From Clostridium akagii DSM 12554 (lineage in GTDB: Bacteria; Bacillota; Clostridia; Clostridiales; Clostridiaceae): a DNA stretch of 64,000 nt. Position numbers and translations under genes: made by a program. Where the stretch lies: positions 186,001 through 250,000 of the forward strand of contig NZ_KK366007.1 in assembly GCF_000686725.1 (NCBI RefSeq), written 5' to 3'. The notes below the pieces were generated by a model that was not told the origin of the DNA, ran no database searches, and worked only from the letters and a program-made list of their open reading frames with translations. Below, in pieces: positions 36,061 to 45,054 of this stretch (the stretch's first letter is position 1; every line of letters starts with the position of its first letter).

Positions 36061-37587
36061 ATGAGATCAGTTATGAAGGATATTCTTGATGTAGCAACAA
36101 GTAAAAGCAGTACCTACCAGCAAAAACTATTTAACATGGCAAATGTGGCAGAGAGACTTGTAGATCCGAGAGAAGTATTAGGATACACAGACGAGGAAAT
36201 GATGTATATTGAAAATGATATGATATGTGATTTGAATGAGGGTTATGTGCCTTACAGGCCAAGATATATTGTGCCGGATTATTACGTGCTTTTATCAAAA
36301 GGTTGTAAATTTCTAAAGCTCGATCCACCAACAGATTTAGATGAGCTTCTTGATAGTTTGCTTATTTTATACAGCCATGTTCCATCTATAACTTCTTTTC
36401 CAGTTTTTATAGGAGATTTAGACAAGCTTATGGAACCATTTATAAGTGATGAAAAAACGGATTATATAAAAATAAAAAGATTTTTAAATCATATAGATAA
36501 AACTATAGTAGATTCTTTCTGCCATGCAGATATAGGACCTGAAAAAACCAGAGCAGGTGAGTTAATATTAAAAGCAATAGTGGAACTAGAAAATCCAACA
36601 CCTAATATGACAATAAGGTACGATAAGGATATAACACCAAGAGATTTTGCATTAATGGCAGCAGAAGCTTGTCTTAGAGTGTCAAAACCATCGTTTAGTA
36701 ATAATAAAAAATACGAAAATGAAATGGGAGATCATAGAATAGTAAGCTGTTATAATGCACTTCCATACGGTGGTGGAGCATATACACTTCCAAGGCTTAG
36801 GCTTGGAACTATTGTTAAAGGAGTAAAATCTTTAGATGAACTTTTAAATCATAGACTTCCTAAGGTAACAAATGCCATGGCAACTATGATGGATAAAAGA
36901 GTTAGTTTTATTGTTGAAAAGTCAAACTTTTTCGAAACTTCTTTCCTTGTTAAGGAAGGTTTTATTAGTAGAGAAAATTTTTCTGCAATGTTTGGGGTGG
37001 TTGGTCTTGCAGATGCAGTGAATTACATTCTGAAACTTGAAGGATCGGAGGAAAAATTCGGAACTTCAAAAAGAGGTGATGAAATTGGTCACAGTATTTT
37101 AAAGGTAGTTGATTGTATAGCCAGTAAACATGAAGCAGTGTATTGTGAAAGAACTAATAATAGATATCTTTTACATGCACAAGTTGGAGCTAATCTCAGT
37201 GAAGAGGATAAGGATAATACACCTGCACATAGAATAACTGTAGGGGATGAACCAATTCTACCTATTCATATTAAACAGGCAGCACCTTTTCATGAATATT
37301 TCACATCAGGTACAGGGGATTTGTTTGCATTAGATCAAACTTATTTAGATCATGTGGATGCAGTACTGGATATTATCCAAGGTAGCTTTGCTTCAGGAGC
37401 TAGATATATTACCACATATCTTCATAATACTGATTTAGTGAGAGTGACAGGTTATCTTGTTAAAAAGAGTGAAGTTATGCAAGTAGGAAATGGGGAACCT
37501 GTACTTAGAGATACTGAATTGATGGGGTTTGGTACCAATAGTAATGCTCACGTATTTGAGAGAAGAGTTAGAAAAGATGGAAAATAA
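36061..37587 (+). CDS. yjjI: Glycyl radical enzyme, YjjI family
   Basis: The protein has 508 residues, close to the usual YjjI length of about 515. The glycyl radical loop is RVTGYL with Gly at 464, and the likely thiyl Cys is 230 in IVSCYNALPYGGGA. The C-terminal ARYITTYLHNTDLV precedes the radical loop as in the family (PF11230). YjjI proteins are glycyl radical enzymes of unknown reaction, distinct from pyruvate formate-lyase and anaerobic ribonucleotide reductase. The activase gene overlaps the 3' end by 11 bases, matching the yjjI-yjjW pair of E. coli. Start ATG 36061 has GAAGGAG eight bases upstream. Confidence 0.88.
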   Translation: MRSVMKDILDVATSKSSTYQQKLFNMANVAERLVDPREVLGYTDEEMMYIENDMICDLNEGYVPYRPRYIVPDYYVLLSKGCKFLKLDPPTDLDELLDSLLILYSHVPSITSFPVFIGDLDKLMEPFISDEKTDYIKIKRFLNHIDKTIVDSFCHADIGPEKTRAGELILKAIVELENPTPNMTIRYDKDITPRDFALMAAEACLRVSKPSFSNNKKYENEMGDHRIVSCYNALPYGGGAYTLPRLRLGTIVKGVKSLDELLNHRLPKVTNAMATMMDKRVSFIVEKSNFFETSFLVKEGFISRENFSAMFGVVGLADAVNYILKLEGSEEKFGTSKRGDEIGHSILKVVDCIASKHEAVYCERTNNRYLLHAQVGANLSEEDKDNTPAHRITVGDEPILPIHIKQAAPFHEYFTSGTGDLFALDQTYLDHVDAVLDIIQGSFASGARYITTYLHNTDLVRVTGYLVKKSEVMQVGNGEPVLRDTELMGFGTNSNAHVFERRVRKDGK

Positions 37588-38419
37588 AGCAGTTATCAAT
37601 AAGATAATACCTTTTTCCAATGTAGATGGACCAGGGAATAGGGTAGCTATATTTTTTCAAGGTTGTAATGCAAATTGTATTTATTGTCATAATCACGAGA
37701 CAATTAATATGTGTACAACTTGCCTTATATGTGTAAAAAAGTGTCCTGTAGGTGCTATAACTTTTATTAATGGAAAGGTGAATTATGATGAAAAAAAATG
37801 TATAGAGTGTGATACTTGTATAAAAATTTGTCCTAATAGTTCATCTCCAAGAACAAAAGAATATACAGTTGAAGAACTTTTTGAGATAATTCAGGAATAC
37901 AAGCTTTTTATAAGTGGTATTACCGTTTCCGGCGGGGAAGCAACTTTGAGGGCGGATTTTATAACTGAATTGTTTAAAAAGGTAAAAACACTTGGATTAA
38001 CAAGTTTTGTGGATACAAATGGATTTTTTAATAAAAATCATTTATCAAATCTTATTCAGGTGACAGACAAATTTATGGTGGATATTAAGGCAGTTAGTCA
38101 AATAAAAACTTTGTGCAGAAGTAGCTTAGAAAATAACTTGGAAAATCTTAAATATCTTTTGAAGTTAGATAAAGTTTATGAGGTTAGAACAGTTATTATA
38201 GAAGAATACATGGACATAGAAAATACCATTAATGTTGTGTCTAATATTTTAAAAGATTACCCGGAAGTTATATATAAACTAATAAGAGTCCATAGTAGTG
38301 GTTTAAGCCAAAAGCAAAAACAACTGATGGAGAAACATATTCCATCCAAGGAATATGTGAAAGAGCTTGCAGGAAAAGTACAAAAAATAGGAGTTAAAAA
38401 AGTAGAGTATATTCTTTAG
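37577..38419 (+). CDS. yjjW: Glycyl radical enzyme activase, YjjW family
   Basis: A radical SAM activase, 280 residues from ATG 37577; the earlier in-frame start lies deep inside yjjI and lacks a site. The SAM-cluster CxxxCxxC is at residues 30-37 in QGCNANCIYCHN. A ferredoxin-like insert with two Cys sets follows (CTTCLICVKKCPVGA and CIECDTCIKICPNSS), then the SAM-binding GITVSGGEATL. It abstracts hydrogen from the YjjI glycine using S-adenosylmethionine. Its translation is coupled to yjjI. Confidence 0.9.
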   Translation: MENKAVINKIIPFSNVDGPGNRVAIFFQGCNANCIYCHNHETINMCTTCLICVKKCPVGAITFINGKVNYDEKKCIECDTCIKICPNSSSPRTKEYTVEELFEIIQEYKLFISGITVSGGEATLRADFITELFKKVKTLGLTSFVDTNGFFNKNHLSNLIQVTDKFMVDIKAVSQIKTLCRSSLENNLENLKYLLKLDKVYEVRTVIIEEYMDIENTINVVSNILKDYPEVIYKLIRVHSSGLSQKQKQLMEKHIPSKEYVKELAGKVQKIGVKKVEYIL

Positions 38420-38457
38420 AATAAAGAAGTTGTGGCAAACATAAATGGCAGAAGAAA

Positions 38458-38497
38458 AACATTAGATGAAAATATAAATATTTTTTCATCTAATGTT
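38458..38497 (+). terminator. Terminator of yjjI-yjjW
   Basis: AACATTAGATGAAAA (38458-38472) pairs perfectly with TTTTCATCTAATGTT (38483-38497), followed by ATTTTTTTC. Confidence 0.85.
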
Positions 38498-38523
38498 ATT
38501 TTTTTCTGGTAGAAAAACATTGA

Positions 38524-38571
38524 AACAAATATGGAATGACAAAAAACAATACTTGTCATTCCATATTTGTT
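38524..38571. repeat. Perfect 19-bp inverted repeat upstream of tetR-type gene
   Basis: The arms at 38524-38542 (containing AATATGGAATGACAA) and 38553-38571 are exact complements around a 10-base loop. It lies 36 bp before the TetR gene and after the yjjW terminator. It could be a second terminator, but no T run follows. An operator for the adjacent regulator is equally possible. Confidence 0.5.
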
Positions 38572-38607
38572 GTGTTATTATAGTTTCAAGGAGATGAAAC
38601 ATACGTT

Positions 38608-39186
38608 ATGGGAAAATTTTCAGAAATATTAACAAAAGAGCAGATACTTGTAGCAACAGAAGAGGCGCTCAGACGTTTTGGGGTAGCAAAAACCTCTGTA
38701 ACGGATGTTGCTCATATATTGAATGTAAGTCACGGAACAATTTATCGACACTTTAAAAGCAAGAGCGAGCTTCTTGAAGGGGTTACAGAAAAGTGGCTTG
38801 ATGAAAAAATCATTAATCCATTGACAGATGTTTGTAATGATACTTCAATGAATGGACCTAAGCATTTGCAAGCATATATACAGACACTAATAGAGTTAAA
38901 ACATCACTTTGCTCGTGAAGATGAAGAAATGTTTAAAATGTATGCAAAAGTAACAGAAGAAGCTGCCGATTTAATTTATAAACACATTAATCATATTACA
39001 GATCAAATGAGCCAAATAATTACCCGTGGTGGTAAAAAAACTGAGGAATCATCTAGATTAGCACATGCTATTTTTTATGCTACGATACGATTCCATCACC
39101 CGTCTCATGCATATGAATGGAAAAGTCCAACGATTTATAACGAGTTTTTAGATGTATGGGACTTAATTGAAAAAGGTTTAAAATAA
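38608..39186 (+). CDS. TetR/AcrR family transcriptional regulator
   Basis: The protein has 192 residues. The N-terminal helix-turn-helix is EEALRRFGVAKTSVTDVA then LNVSHGTIYRHFKSKSELLEG, a classical TetR DNA-binding domain; the C-terminal ligand domain is of the TetR_C_7-like kind. It is 22 bp upstream of the SDR gene and probably represses that operon and itself. The G+C and codon choice (CGC, CGT, CCG) look less AT-biased than the neighbours, hinting at acquisition. Confidence 0.88.
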   Translation: MGKFSEILTKEQILVATEEALRRFGVAKTSVTDVAHILNVSHGTIYRHFKSKSELLEGVTEKWLDEKIINPLTDVCNDTSMNGPKHLQAYIQTLIELKHHFAREDEEMFKMYAKVTEEAADLIYKHINHITDQMSQIITRGGKKTEESSRLAHAIFYATIRFHHPSHAYEWKSPTIYNEFLDVWDLIEKGLK

Positions 39187-39208
39187 AAAAGAAAGAAGGA
39201 AAATAAAA

Positions 39209-39949
39209 ATGAAAATTTTAGAAGGGAAAGTAGCTATAATAACAGGATCTTCCAGAGGAATTGGACGCATAATTGCTGAACAACTAGCTGATTTGGGTGC
39301 TAAAGTGGTGATTAATTATTCCAGTAATCCCGAAAAAGCAGAAGAAGTGATGGAAGGTATCATTCAAAAAGGTGGTAAAGCCATAGCTCTTCAAGCTGAT
39401 ATAAGTAAATTAGGTGATGTTGAAGATTTATTTACAAAAACAATTGATAAATTTGGTAAAGTCGATGTTCTGATTAATAATGCAGGGTTAATGATCAACA
39501 AACCTCTTGCAGATATAAGGGAAGTCGATTTTGACAAACAATTTTCAGTGAATGTTAAAGGCACTTTCTTTGCTTGTCAGCAAGCTATGCTACACATGGA
39601 AAACAGTGGAAGAATAGTGAACATCTCTACGTCAGTAACAGGGCAAATGTTTCCGGCGTACAGCGTATATGCCGGTACAAAAGGTGCAGTTGAACAATTC
39701 ACCCGTCAACTTGCAAAGGAATTTGGCTCCAAAGGAATTACAATTAATGCAGTAGCACCTGGACCTGTTAACACCGAGCTTTTTAATATAGGAAAAACTG
39801 AGCAACAAATTGAAGGCATGAAAAAGATGAATGCTTTTGGCCGACTTGGGGAACCTGAAGATATCGCGAATGTCATTGAATTTTTAGTAAGCGATAAATC
39901 AAAATGGATAACTGGTCAAACAATTCGTGTCAATGGTGGATTTATTTAA
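39209..39949 (+). CDS. SDR family NAD(P)-dependent oxidoreductase
   Basis: A short-chain dehydrogenase of 246 residues, most like 3-oxoacyl-ACP reductase/glucose dehydrogenase-type enzymes. It has the cofactor motif TGSSRGIG, DVLINNAGLM, catalytic Ser in NISTSVTG, Tyr and Lys in YSVYAGTKGA, and INAVAPGPVNTELF. The substrate is not predictable. It lies behind a TetR gene and convergent to a SnoaL-like gene; the three probably form one detoxification or small-molecule module. Confidence 0.9.
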   Translation: MKILEGKVAIITGSSRGIGRIIAEQLADLGAKVVINYSSNPEKAEEVMEGIIQKGGKAIALQADISKLGDVEDLFTKTIDKFGKVDVLINNAGLMINKPLADIREVDFDKQFSVNVKGTFFACQQAMLHMENSGRIVNISTSVTGQMFPAYSVYAGTKGAVEQFTRQLAKEFGSKGITINAVAPGPVNTELFNIGKTEQQIEGMKKMNAFGRLGEPEDIANVIEFLVSDKSKWITGQTIRVNGGFI

Positions 39950-39961
39950 ATAAGTTACAAT

Positions 39962-40003
39962 AAAAAAAAGATTTGTTCAATTTAATGAACAAATCTTTTT
40001 TTT
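39962..40003. terminator. Bidirectional terminator after the SDR gene
   Basis: Eight A and GATTTGTTCA (39962-39979) pair with TGAACAAATC and eight T (39986-40003). It reaches the stop of the convergent SnoaL-like gene. Confidence 0.85.
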
Positions 40004-40391
40004 ACTTAGAAAAATATTTTTCCATCATAGGAACATTGGAAAGATAGGTATCGATTTTTATAATAAGTCCATTGGCAACGGTCAATACAGTTGCCAATTC
40101 TTCATCTAAAATGCGTCCATCTGCTGATGTCGCAGTATTATTTAGCGATAGAGTAAGTCCATTTTGTCCCACAAGAATGTGGTGGAGCTTTGTTTGTACT
40201 CCGCCTCCAATAATATTTTTAGTGCGTTCGATAACAGCATCCATTCCCTCAGCAGTTCCCGAAATCATTCCATCACCAGGAAGTGTCCATTTGATATCAG
40301 CGTGCAAAAGACTTTTAATACCTTCCCAGTCGTGAGCTTTATATGCAAATAGGAAGTCTTCAGCAATTTTTTGATTTACTTGATTAACCAT
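40002..40391 (-). CDS. SnoaL-like / nuclear transport factor 2 fold protein
   Basis: A 129-residue cone-shaped alpha+beta barrel protein of the SnoaL/ketosteroid isomerase-like superfamily. Evidence is the helix FLFAYKAHDWEGIKSLLHAD followed by IKWTLPGDGMISGTAEGMDAVIER, split in two, and a C-terminal strand pair GLIIKIDTYL. Members are isomerases, cyclases or binding proteins. The start has GGAGGC nine bases upstream. The neighbouring SDR and TetR genes suggest a shared substrate. Confidence 0.8.
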   Translation of the reverse strand: MVNQVNQKIAEDFLFAYKAHDWEGIKSLLHADIKWTLPGDGMISGTAEGMDAVIERTKNIIGGGVQTKLHHILVGQNGLTLSLNNTATSADGRILDEELATVLTVANGLIIKIDTYLSNVPMMEKYFSK

Positions 40392-40560
40392 ATTTTCAAA
40401 TGCCTCCTTTTATTTTTAAATCTAAATATAGTTTACAATAGAAGTAACATCATGTAAAATGATTACAATTGATATATGTATTCATTTTTAGTGATTATCG
40501 TAGGTGGTAGTTAAATAGAACTCACACTCTGTGAGTATGAATTATTGGAAATACTTATTA

Positions 40561-40620
40561 AATTTAGAATAAAAAAGCTGCGGCAAATTAAATAACCATT
40601 GCCACAGCTTTTCTAAATTT
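40561..40620 (-). terminator. Terminator after the YitT gene
   Basis: AATTTAGAA and AAAAGCTG with GGCAA (from 40561) pair with TTGCC, CAGCTTTT and TTCTAAATT (to 40619). On the minus strand it follows the stop at 40613-40615 and is succeeded by a T-rich stretch. Confidence 0.7.
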
Positions 40621-41473
40621 GTTTATGTAAATTAAAGCCTTTTCCAAGTACTTCATGGGTATTACTAATAATTATAAATGCAGTAGGATCAATTGTCTCA
40701 ACTAAATTTTTAAATCTTGTGATTTCTGACTGTTCCATGACTACCATTAGAACAGTTCGTTTTTCTTCTGTGTAGCCGCCTTGCCCCGATAATTTAGTAA
40801 GTCCACGGTCTAAATTTCGTAAAATTATCTTACTAATGTCATCAGATTTATCTGAAACTACAAAAGCAACTTTGGAACTTGTAAAACCAAGTTGTACTAA
40901 ATCAATAGCTTTGCTAGTTACAAAAATTGATATTAGTGCATACAATACTTTATCAGGGGTAAAAACTAAAGATGCGGAAATTACTACAAAAGCGTCAGTA
41001 AGCATTTGGCATTTCCCCATACTAAAACCTGTGTATTTATTTATTATGCTAGCAATTATTGATAAACCTCCAGTTGAAGCATTACCTTTAAATACAAGAC
41101 CAAGCCCTATACCAACCACTAGCCCACCGTATATAGATGCAAGAAGTGGATTTGTGGTTAGAGGGGGGACATTTTTTGTAAAGTAAATAAATAGAGGTAA
41201 AAAGAAAGAACCAACAACTGTCCTCAGTCCATAAAGTTTACCTAGTACAAATAGACCAAGGAAAAATAATGGAATATTAAGAGCCCATTGAGTTATTGCA
41301 GGCTCAATATTTAATAAATGTTTAATGATAACAGAGATACCAGCCACTCCACCAGATGCAATATCATTTGGATTAAGAAAAGCATTAAAACCTATAGCAG
41401 TTACAAAAGATCCTAATAATATTTCAAAATTATAAATTAAGTTAGAGTGAGGTTTTTGTGAAAAAGTTGACAT
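40613..41473 (-). CDS. YitT family membrane protein (DUF161 + DUF2179)
   Basis: The protein has 286 residues with five or six membrane helices (ILLGSFVTAIGFNAFLNP, then SGGVAGISVIIKHLL, WALNIPLFFLGLFVLGKL) and a C-terminal soluble DUF2179 domain (about 215-286) containing RGLTKLSGQGGYTEEKRTVLMVV. This is the usual YitT architecture. The role is unknown; transport of a small solute is often guessed. The ligand-binding-like C-terminal domain suggests regulation by a metabolite. GGAGG precedes ATG 41473. Confidence 0.9.
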   Translation of the reverse strand: MSTFSQKPHSNLIYNFEILLGSFVTAIGFNAFLNPNDIASGGVAGISVIIKHLLNIEPAITQWALNIPLFFLGLFVLGKLYGLRTVVGSFFLPLFIYFTKNVPPLTTNPLLASIYGGLVVGIGLGLVFKGNASTGGLSIIASIINKYTGFSMGKCQMLTDAFVVISASLVFTPDKVLYALISIFVTSKAIDLVQLGFTSSKVAFVVSDKSDDISKIILRNLDRGLTKLSGQGGYTEEKRTVLMVVMEQSEITRFKNLVETIDPTAFIIISNTHEVLGKGFNLHKQI

Positions 41474-41508
41474 TATGGAAGCCTCCAGTGTTCTGTTTAT
41501 ATCTTGAA

Positions 41509-42540
41509 CTATTCTTCAGTACAATATTTTATTATTAAGTCTAAGGTTGCCATGATACCATCAATATGTGTTCTTTCATAACCATGGGATGCAAAAACAC
41601 CCGTTCCGATTAAAGCTGTTTTTATGTCATAACCAGATTTTAAAGCTGCAGAAGCATCAGAACTATAATTTGGGTAAATATCAACTTTATAGGAAATATT
41701 TTCTCTTTTACATATTTCAATTAGCTTTTTTCTGAAATTTAAATCGTAAGGACCAGAGGAATCTTTTGCACATATACAAACACTATATTCAGAAGAATTT
41801 TGTCCAGTACCAGGAGCACCCATATCAACAGCAATAAATTCTGTGGTATCTGCGGGGATAGAAGAAGCACCGTGGCCAACTTCTTCATAAGTACTAAATA
41901 AAAAGTTTGTGGTATAAGGCAATTTTATATTGTTTTCTTTAATATATTTTAAAGTATACAGGAGTATCGCAGTACTGGCTTTATCATCAAGATGCCTACT
42001 TTTTATATAACCACTTGGAGTAAATACAGCCCTTGGGTCAAAGGTTATGAAGTCCCCGACATCTATACCAAGTTTAGCAACATCCTCTTTTGAGGTAACT
42101 CTTTCATCAATGACAACTTCCATGTTTTCAGGAGATCTTTTTAAATCTTTTGCGTCACTATGAATGTGTACAGAAGGTTTTATAGTTTGTATTGTTCCAC
42201 TGTAGGTCTTGGAGTCTATAGTTTCAATAGTGCAGTTTTCTCCTTCAATGGAATTCATCATAAAACCCCCAATAGGAGAAAGTGCAAGCCTACCATCTGA
42301 TTTGATTTCTTTTACCATAGCACCTAAAGTGTCAATATGGGATGAAAATGTTCTTACAATATCTGTATTTTCGCCATTGAATTTGGCTACGACATTACCT
42401 TTATTTGTTGTATAGTAATATATATCCAATATATGTAGTTCTTCTTTAATATAATCCATCAAATTACTGGTAAATCCGGTTGGGCTAGGAATTGTTAGGA
42501 TGTTGTTAAGATAATATTTAACTTTGTCTAAATTATACAT
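41509..42540 (-). CDS. M42 family metallopeptidase (glutamyl aminopeptidase-like)
   Basis: A cytosolic dinuclear-metal aminopeptidase of 343 residues. The ligands and catalytic residues appear in order: SSHIDTLGAMV (His, Asp), HLDDKASTAILL (Asp), STYEEVGHGAS (two Glu), VDMGAPG (Asp) and ASHGYERTH near the C-terminus (His). M42 enzymes form tetrahedral dodecamers that trim peptides. It lies 35 bp upstream of the YitT gene on the same strand and may be co-transcribed with it. Confidence 0.92.
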   Translation of the reverse strand: MYNLDKVKYYLNNILTIPSPTGFTSNLMDYIKEELHILDIYYYTTNKGNVVAKFNGENTDIVRTFSSHIDTLGAMVKEIKSDGRLALSPIGGFMMNSIEGENCTIETIDSKTYSGTIQTIKPSVHIHSDAKDLKRSPENMEVVIDERVTSKEDVAKLGIDVGDFITFDPRAVFTPSGYIKSRHLDDKASTAILLYTLKYIKENNIKLPYTTNFLFSTYEEVGHGASSIPADTTEFIAVDMGAPGTGQNSSEYSVCICAKDSSGPYDLNFRKKLIEICKRENISYKVDIYPNYSSDASAALKSGYDIKTALIGTGVFASHGYERTHIDGIMATLDLIIKYCTEE

Positions 42541-42721
42541 TTTATACCTCCTGTAATGGTTACTGTGTCTTAATTATTGGGCAATTATTTAAGTTTCTTT
42601 AGAATCATTTTATCACAATAGAGAAAGTTTTAAAAACTTTATATTTATTAAGATTTTATAAGTATTATCAAAGGCAATTATGTAGTATAATAATATAGAA
42701 AGACACGAGAGGGGTTCATCA

Positions 42722-43966
42722 ATGAAGAAAAAAAATGTAATTATCACGGGAATTATAAGTTCAATAATTGTTATTCTAGGGATTTCTATTCCTACATATA
42801 AAGTATATTCAAAAGTAAAAAGTTTTGATGGTTATATTTATCCTACTGTAAAGATTAATGGAGAGAACATGTCAGGGAAAACAGTAGAAGAAGCTAAAAA
42901 AATACTTGAAGATAAGTATCAAACCCCAGTGGGTAATAAAAAAATAAATATTAAAGCTAATGATAAAACTTATACAATTAATTATACCCAACTTGGTGCA
43001 AAATATGATATTGATAAGGTAGTTAAAGAGGCATTTGACTATGGGAAAGATAAAAATATTATTGATAAATATAAATTAATAAAGAATTCAGTTGTAAAAC
43101 CAATGGAATTATCATTTACTTATAATCCTAAGCCAATAGATGATGTTATCAATAATATAAAAGTAGCTGTAAACAAGCAACCTCAAAATGGAGCCATCAC
43201 AAAAAGTGGTGCTGGCTTTGTAATTACCCCCGATGTTGATGGGTATAAGTTAAAGGATGTAGAACTAAAAACTAACATAATAGCAACAATTAATGGGAAA
43301 ATTGGTCAAGATGCTAATGTACAAGCTAATATAGAAACATTAAAAGCTAGTAAGACAAAGGAAAAACTTCAAGGCGTTAATACCTTAGTATCTACTTATA
43401 GTACTCAGTATGGAACTATATCAAGCCCTGGGAGAGCAACTAACATTCAACTGGCAACTAGTGCAATAAATGGACTTTTATTAATGCCTGGTGAAACGTT
43501 TAGTTTTAATGGTGTAGTTGGTGAAAGAACAGCAGCAAAAGGATATCAAGCGGCACCAGTGGACATTGGAAAAACAACTGGAATGGGACTTGGAGGCGGA
43601 ATTTGTCAAGTTTCAACAACACTTTATAATTCAGTAATACGTGCAGGGGTTAAATCCACAGTAAGAATGCATCATACAATCCCATCGACCTATGTGCCAC
43701 TAGGATTTGACGCTACAGTTGATTATGGAAATTTAGATTATCAATTTAAAAATACTCTTAGTTTTCCGATGTATATTGAATCCAGTTCAGCTAATGGAGT
43801 TGAAACATTTAATATTTATTCAGATAAGAGTTTACTTAGCAAAACTTACAGCTTGACTAGCAACGTTGCACCAGGTGGTAAGAATGTTAAAGTTTATCTA
43901 CAAACTATTCAAAATGGAGTAACGCTTAGTAATGAGTTGATAGTAAATGATACTTACACAAACTGA
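42722..43966 (+). CDS. VanW family cell-envelope protein with peptidoglycan-binding-like N-domain
   Basis: The protein has 414 residues. A membrane anchor (IITGIISSIIVILGISIPTY) is followed by a YIYPTVKINGENMSGKTVEEA-type PG_binding_4 domain, then the VanW domain (about 215-350) with PGETFSFNGVVGER, GGGICQVSTTLYNSVIRAG and MHHTIPSTYVPLGFDATVDY. It is exported and membrane-anchored. VanW proteins accompany some vancomycin clusters but are general in clostridia and of unknown function. The C-terminal G5 domain seen in some homologues is absent. Monocistronic, with TATAAT near 42687. Confidence 0.9.
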   Translation: MKKKNVIITGIISSIIVILGISIPTYKVYSKVKSFDGYIYPTVKINGENMSGKTVEEAKKILEDKYQTPVGNKKINIKANDKTYTINYTQLGAKYDIDKVVKEAFDYGKDKNIIDKYKLIKNSVVKPMELSFTYNPKPIDDVINNIKVAVNKQPQNGAITKSGAGFVITPDVDGYKLKDVELKTNIIATINGKIGQDANVQANIETLKASKTKEKLQGVNTLVSTYSTQYGTISSPGRATNIQLATSAINGLLLMPGETFSFNGVVGERTAAKGYQAAPVDIGKTTGMGLGGGICQVSTTLYNSVIRAGVKSTVRMHHTIPSTYVPLGFDATVDYGNLDYQFKNTLSFPMYIESSSANGVETFNIYSDKSLLSKTYSLTSNVAPGGKNVKVYLQTIQNGVTLSNELIVNDTYTN

Positions 43967-43998
43967 TAAATATTTAATAATTAAAAGCTAATAAAAAG

Positions 43999-44074
43999 TT
44001 TCTGCTAAGGCAGAAAAGCCCATAAAATAAAGGTGCCAGTGAATTTATGCAAACAAATTCACTGGCATCTTTTG
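43999..44074 (+). terminator. Tandem hairpins after the VanW gene
   Basis: A small hairpin TTTCTGC/GCAGAAA (43999-44016) is followed by TGCCAGTGAATTT (44034-44046) pairing with AAATTCACTGGCA (44055-44067) and TCTTTTGATTT. Confidence 0.75.
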
Positions 44075-44118
44075 ATTTATTATGAATTTATGATATAATG
44101 TTATAGAAGAATTTGTAT

Positions 44119-44201
44119 GCGGATATGGCGAAATGGCAGACGCGCTAGTTTCAGGTACTAGTGAGAAATCAGTGCAGGTTCGAGTCCTGTTATCCGCACC
44201 A
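44119..44201 (+). tRNA. tRNA-Leu (anticodon CAG)
   Basis: The acceptor GCGGATA pairs with TATCCGC, discriminator A and encoded CCA. The anticodon stem CTAGT/ACTAG has loop TTCAGGT, giving CAG (reads CTG). A long variable arm of the class II type (tGAGAAATCAg region) precedes T loop TTCGAGT. It is isolated, with its own terminator. Confidence 0.93.
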
Positions 44202-44214
44202 AGGCATAAAGTGC

Positions 44215-44244
44215 AAGGCTTCCAGTGAGTTCACTGGAAGCCTT
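44215..44244 (+). terminator. Terminator of tRNA-Leu
   Basis: AAGGCTTCCAGTGA (44215-44228) pairs perfectly with TCACTGGAAGCCTT (44231-44244), followed by ATACTTTTTATTTT. Confidence 0.85.
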
Positions 44245-44402
44245 ATACTTTTTATTTTAGAGTGTTTGCTAACATAGTTTTTATTCAAATCGAGTAATGA
44301 TTTTAAATTGTTATAAAAATAGATTCAAATGGCCTTATTAATAATAGAATATTTTTAATGGCATCAAGCTTTAGCGATTATTGCATTATATAAGAAATTT
44401 AT

Positions 44403-44897
44403 TTAAATTTCTTTCAAAAAATACTCAAGGGCTTCATAACTTACAACAGATCTTAACAAATGAATGCGTTTAATTTCATCATCATCAAACCCAGCGATAC
44501 CATTTTGCAGCAAGAAAGTATTATAACCCCTTTCAATACCACCATTATAAGTAAAGAGTACACAATGCTCTACTGCAAATCCACTTATAACAATACAGTC
44601 TACATCTTCACTTTTTAGGATAGTGTCCAGCTGTGTTTCCCAAAAAGCATTGCTATAGGTCTTTTGCACAAAAAAATCATTGTCTGATACTACCAATTCT
44701 TCCACACATTTAAACCCTTCAGTCTCTGCTCCCTCTGCTTCAATATCCTGTATTATTATGACAGGATATTTTTTCTTACGGAAATACTGACTGATCTCAT
44801 TAATATATTCTACTGCTTTTTCAAACGATGCCTTACAAGGCGTATCTTCTTTACAATTTTTTTGCATGTCTATTACTAAAAGTGCAACTTTTGGCAT
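44403..44897 (-). CDS. Cysteine hydrolase, isochorismatase-like family
   Basis: A 164-residue Rossmann-like hydrolase. The catalytic Asp is in LLVIDMQKNC at the N-terminus. The Lys region is VQKTYSNAFWETQLD, and the nucleophile Cys is in ISGFAVEHCVLFTYNGG. The family covers nicotinamidases, isochorismatases and N-carbamoyl hydrolases; the substrate here is uncertain. It has a good GAGGAGG site. Base composition is higher in G+C than surrounding genes. Confidence 0.85.
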   Translation of the reverse strand: MPKVALLVIDMQKNCKEDTPCKASFEKAVEYINEISQYFRKKKYPVIIIQDIEAEGAETEGFKCVEELVVSDNDFFVQKTYSNAFWETQLDTILKSEDVDCIVISGFAVEHCVLFTYNGGIERGYNTFLLQNGIAGFDDDEIKRIHLLRSVVSYEALEYFLKEI

Positions 44898-45054
44898 AAT
44901 GGCCTCCTCTTATAACAATAATATGAAAATTATACCATATTATTAATAGTATTAGCAGTAGTACTTTTCATTTCCATATCATTTTAATGATTACTGTAGT
45001 AAACAAAATGCACAAGATACCATATTATTTTGCCAATAAGATTGTATAAAACCA

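Noticed and set aside
36061-37587. Pyruvate formate-lyase or anaerobic ribonucleotide reductase
   Set aside because: The protein is only 508 residues, has RVTGYL and a single candidate thiyl Cys, and is paired with a YjjW-type activase, which fits YjjI rather than those longer enzymes.
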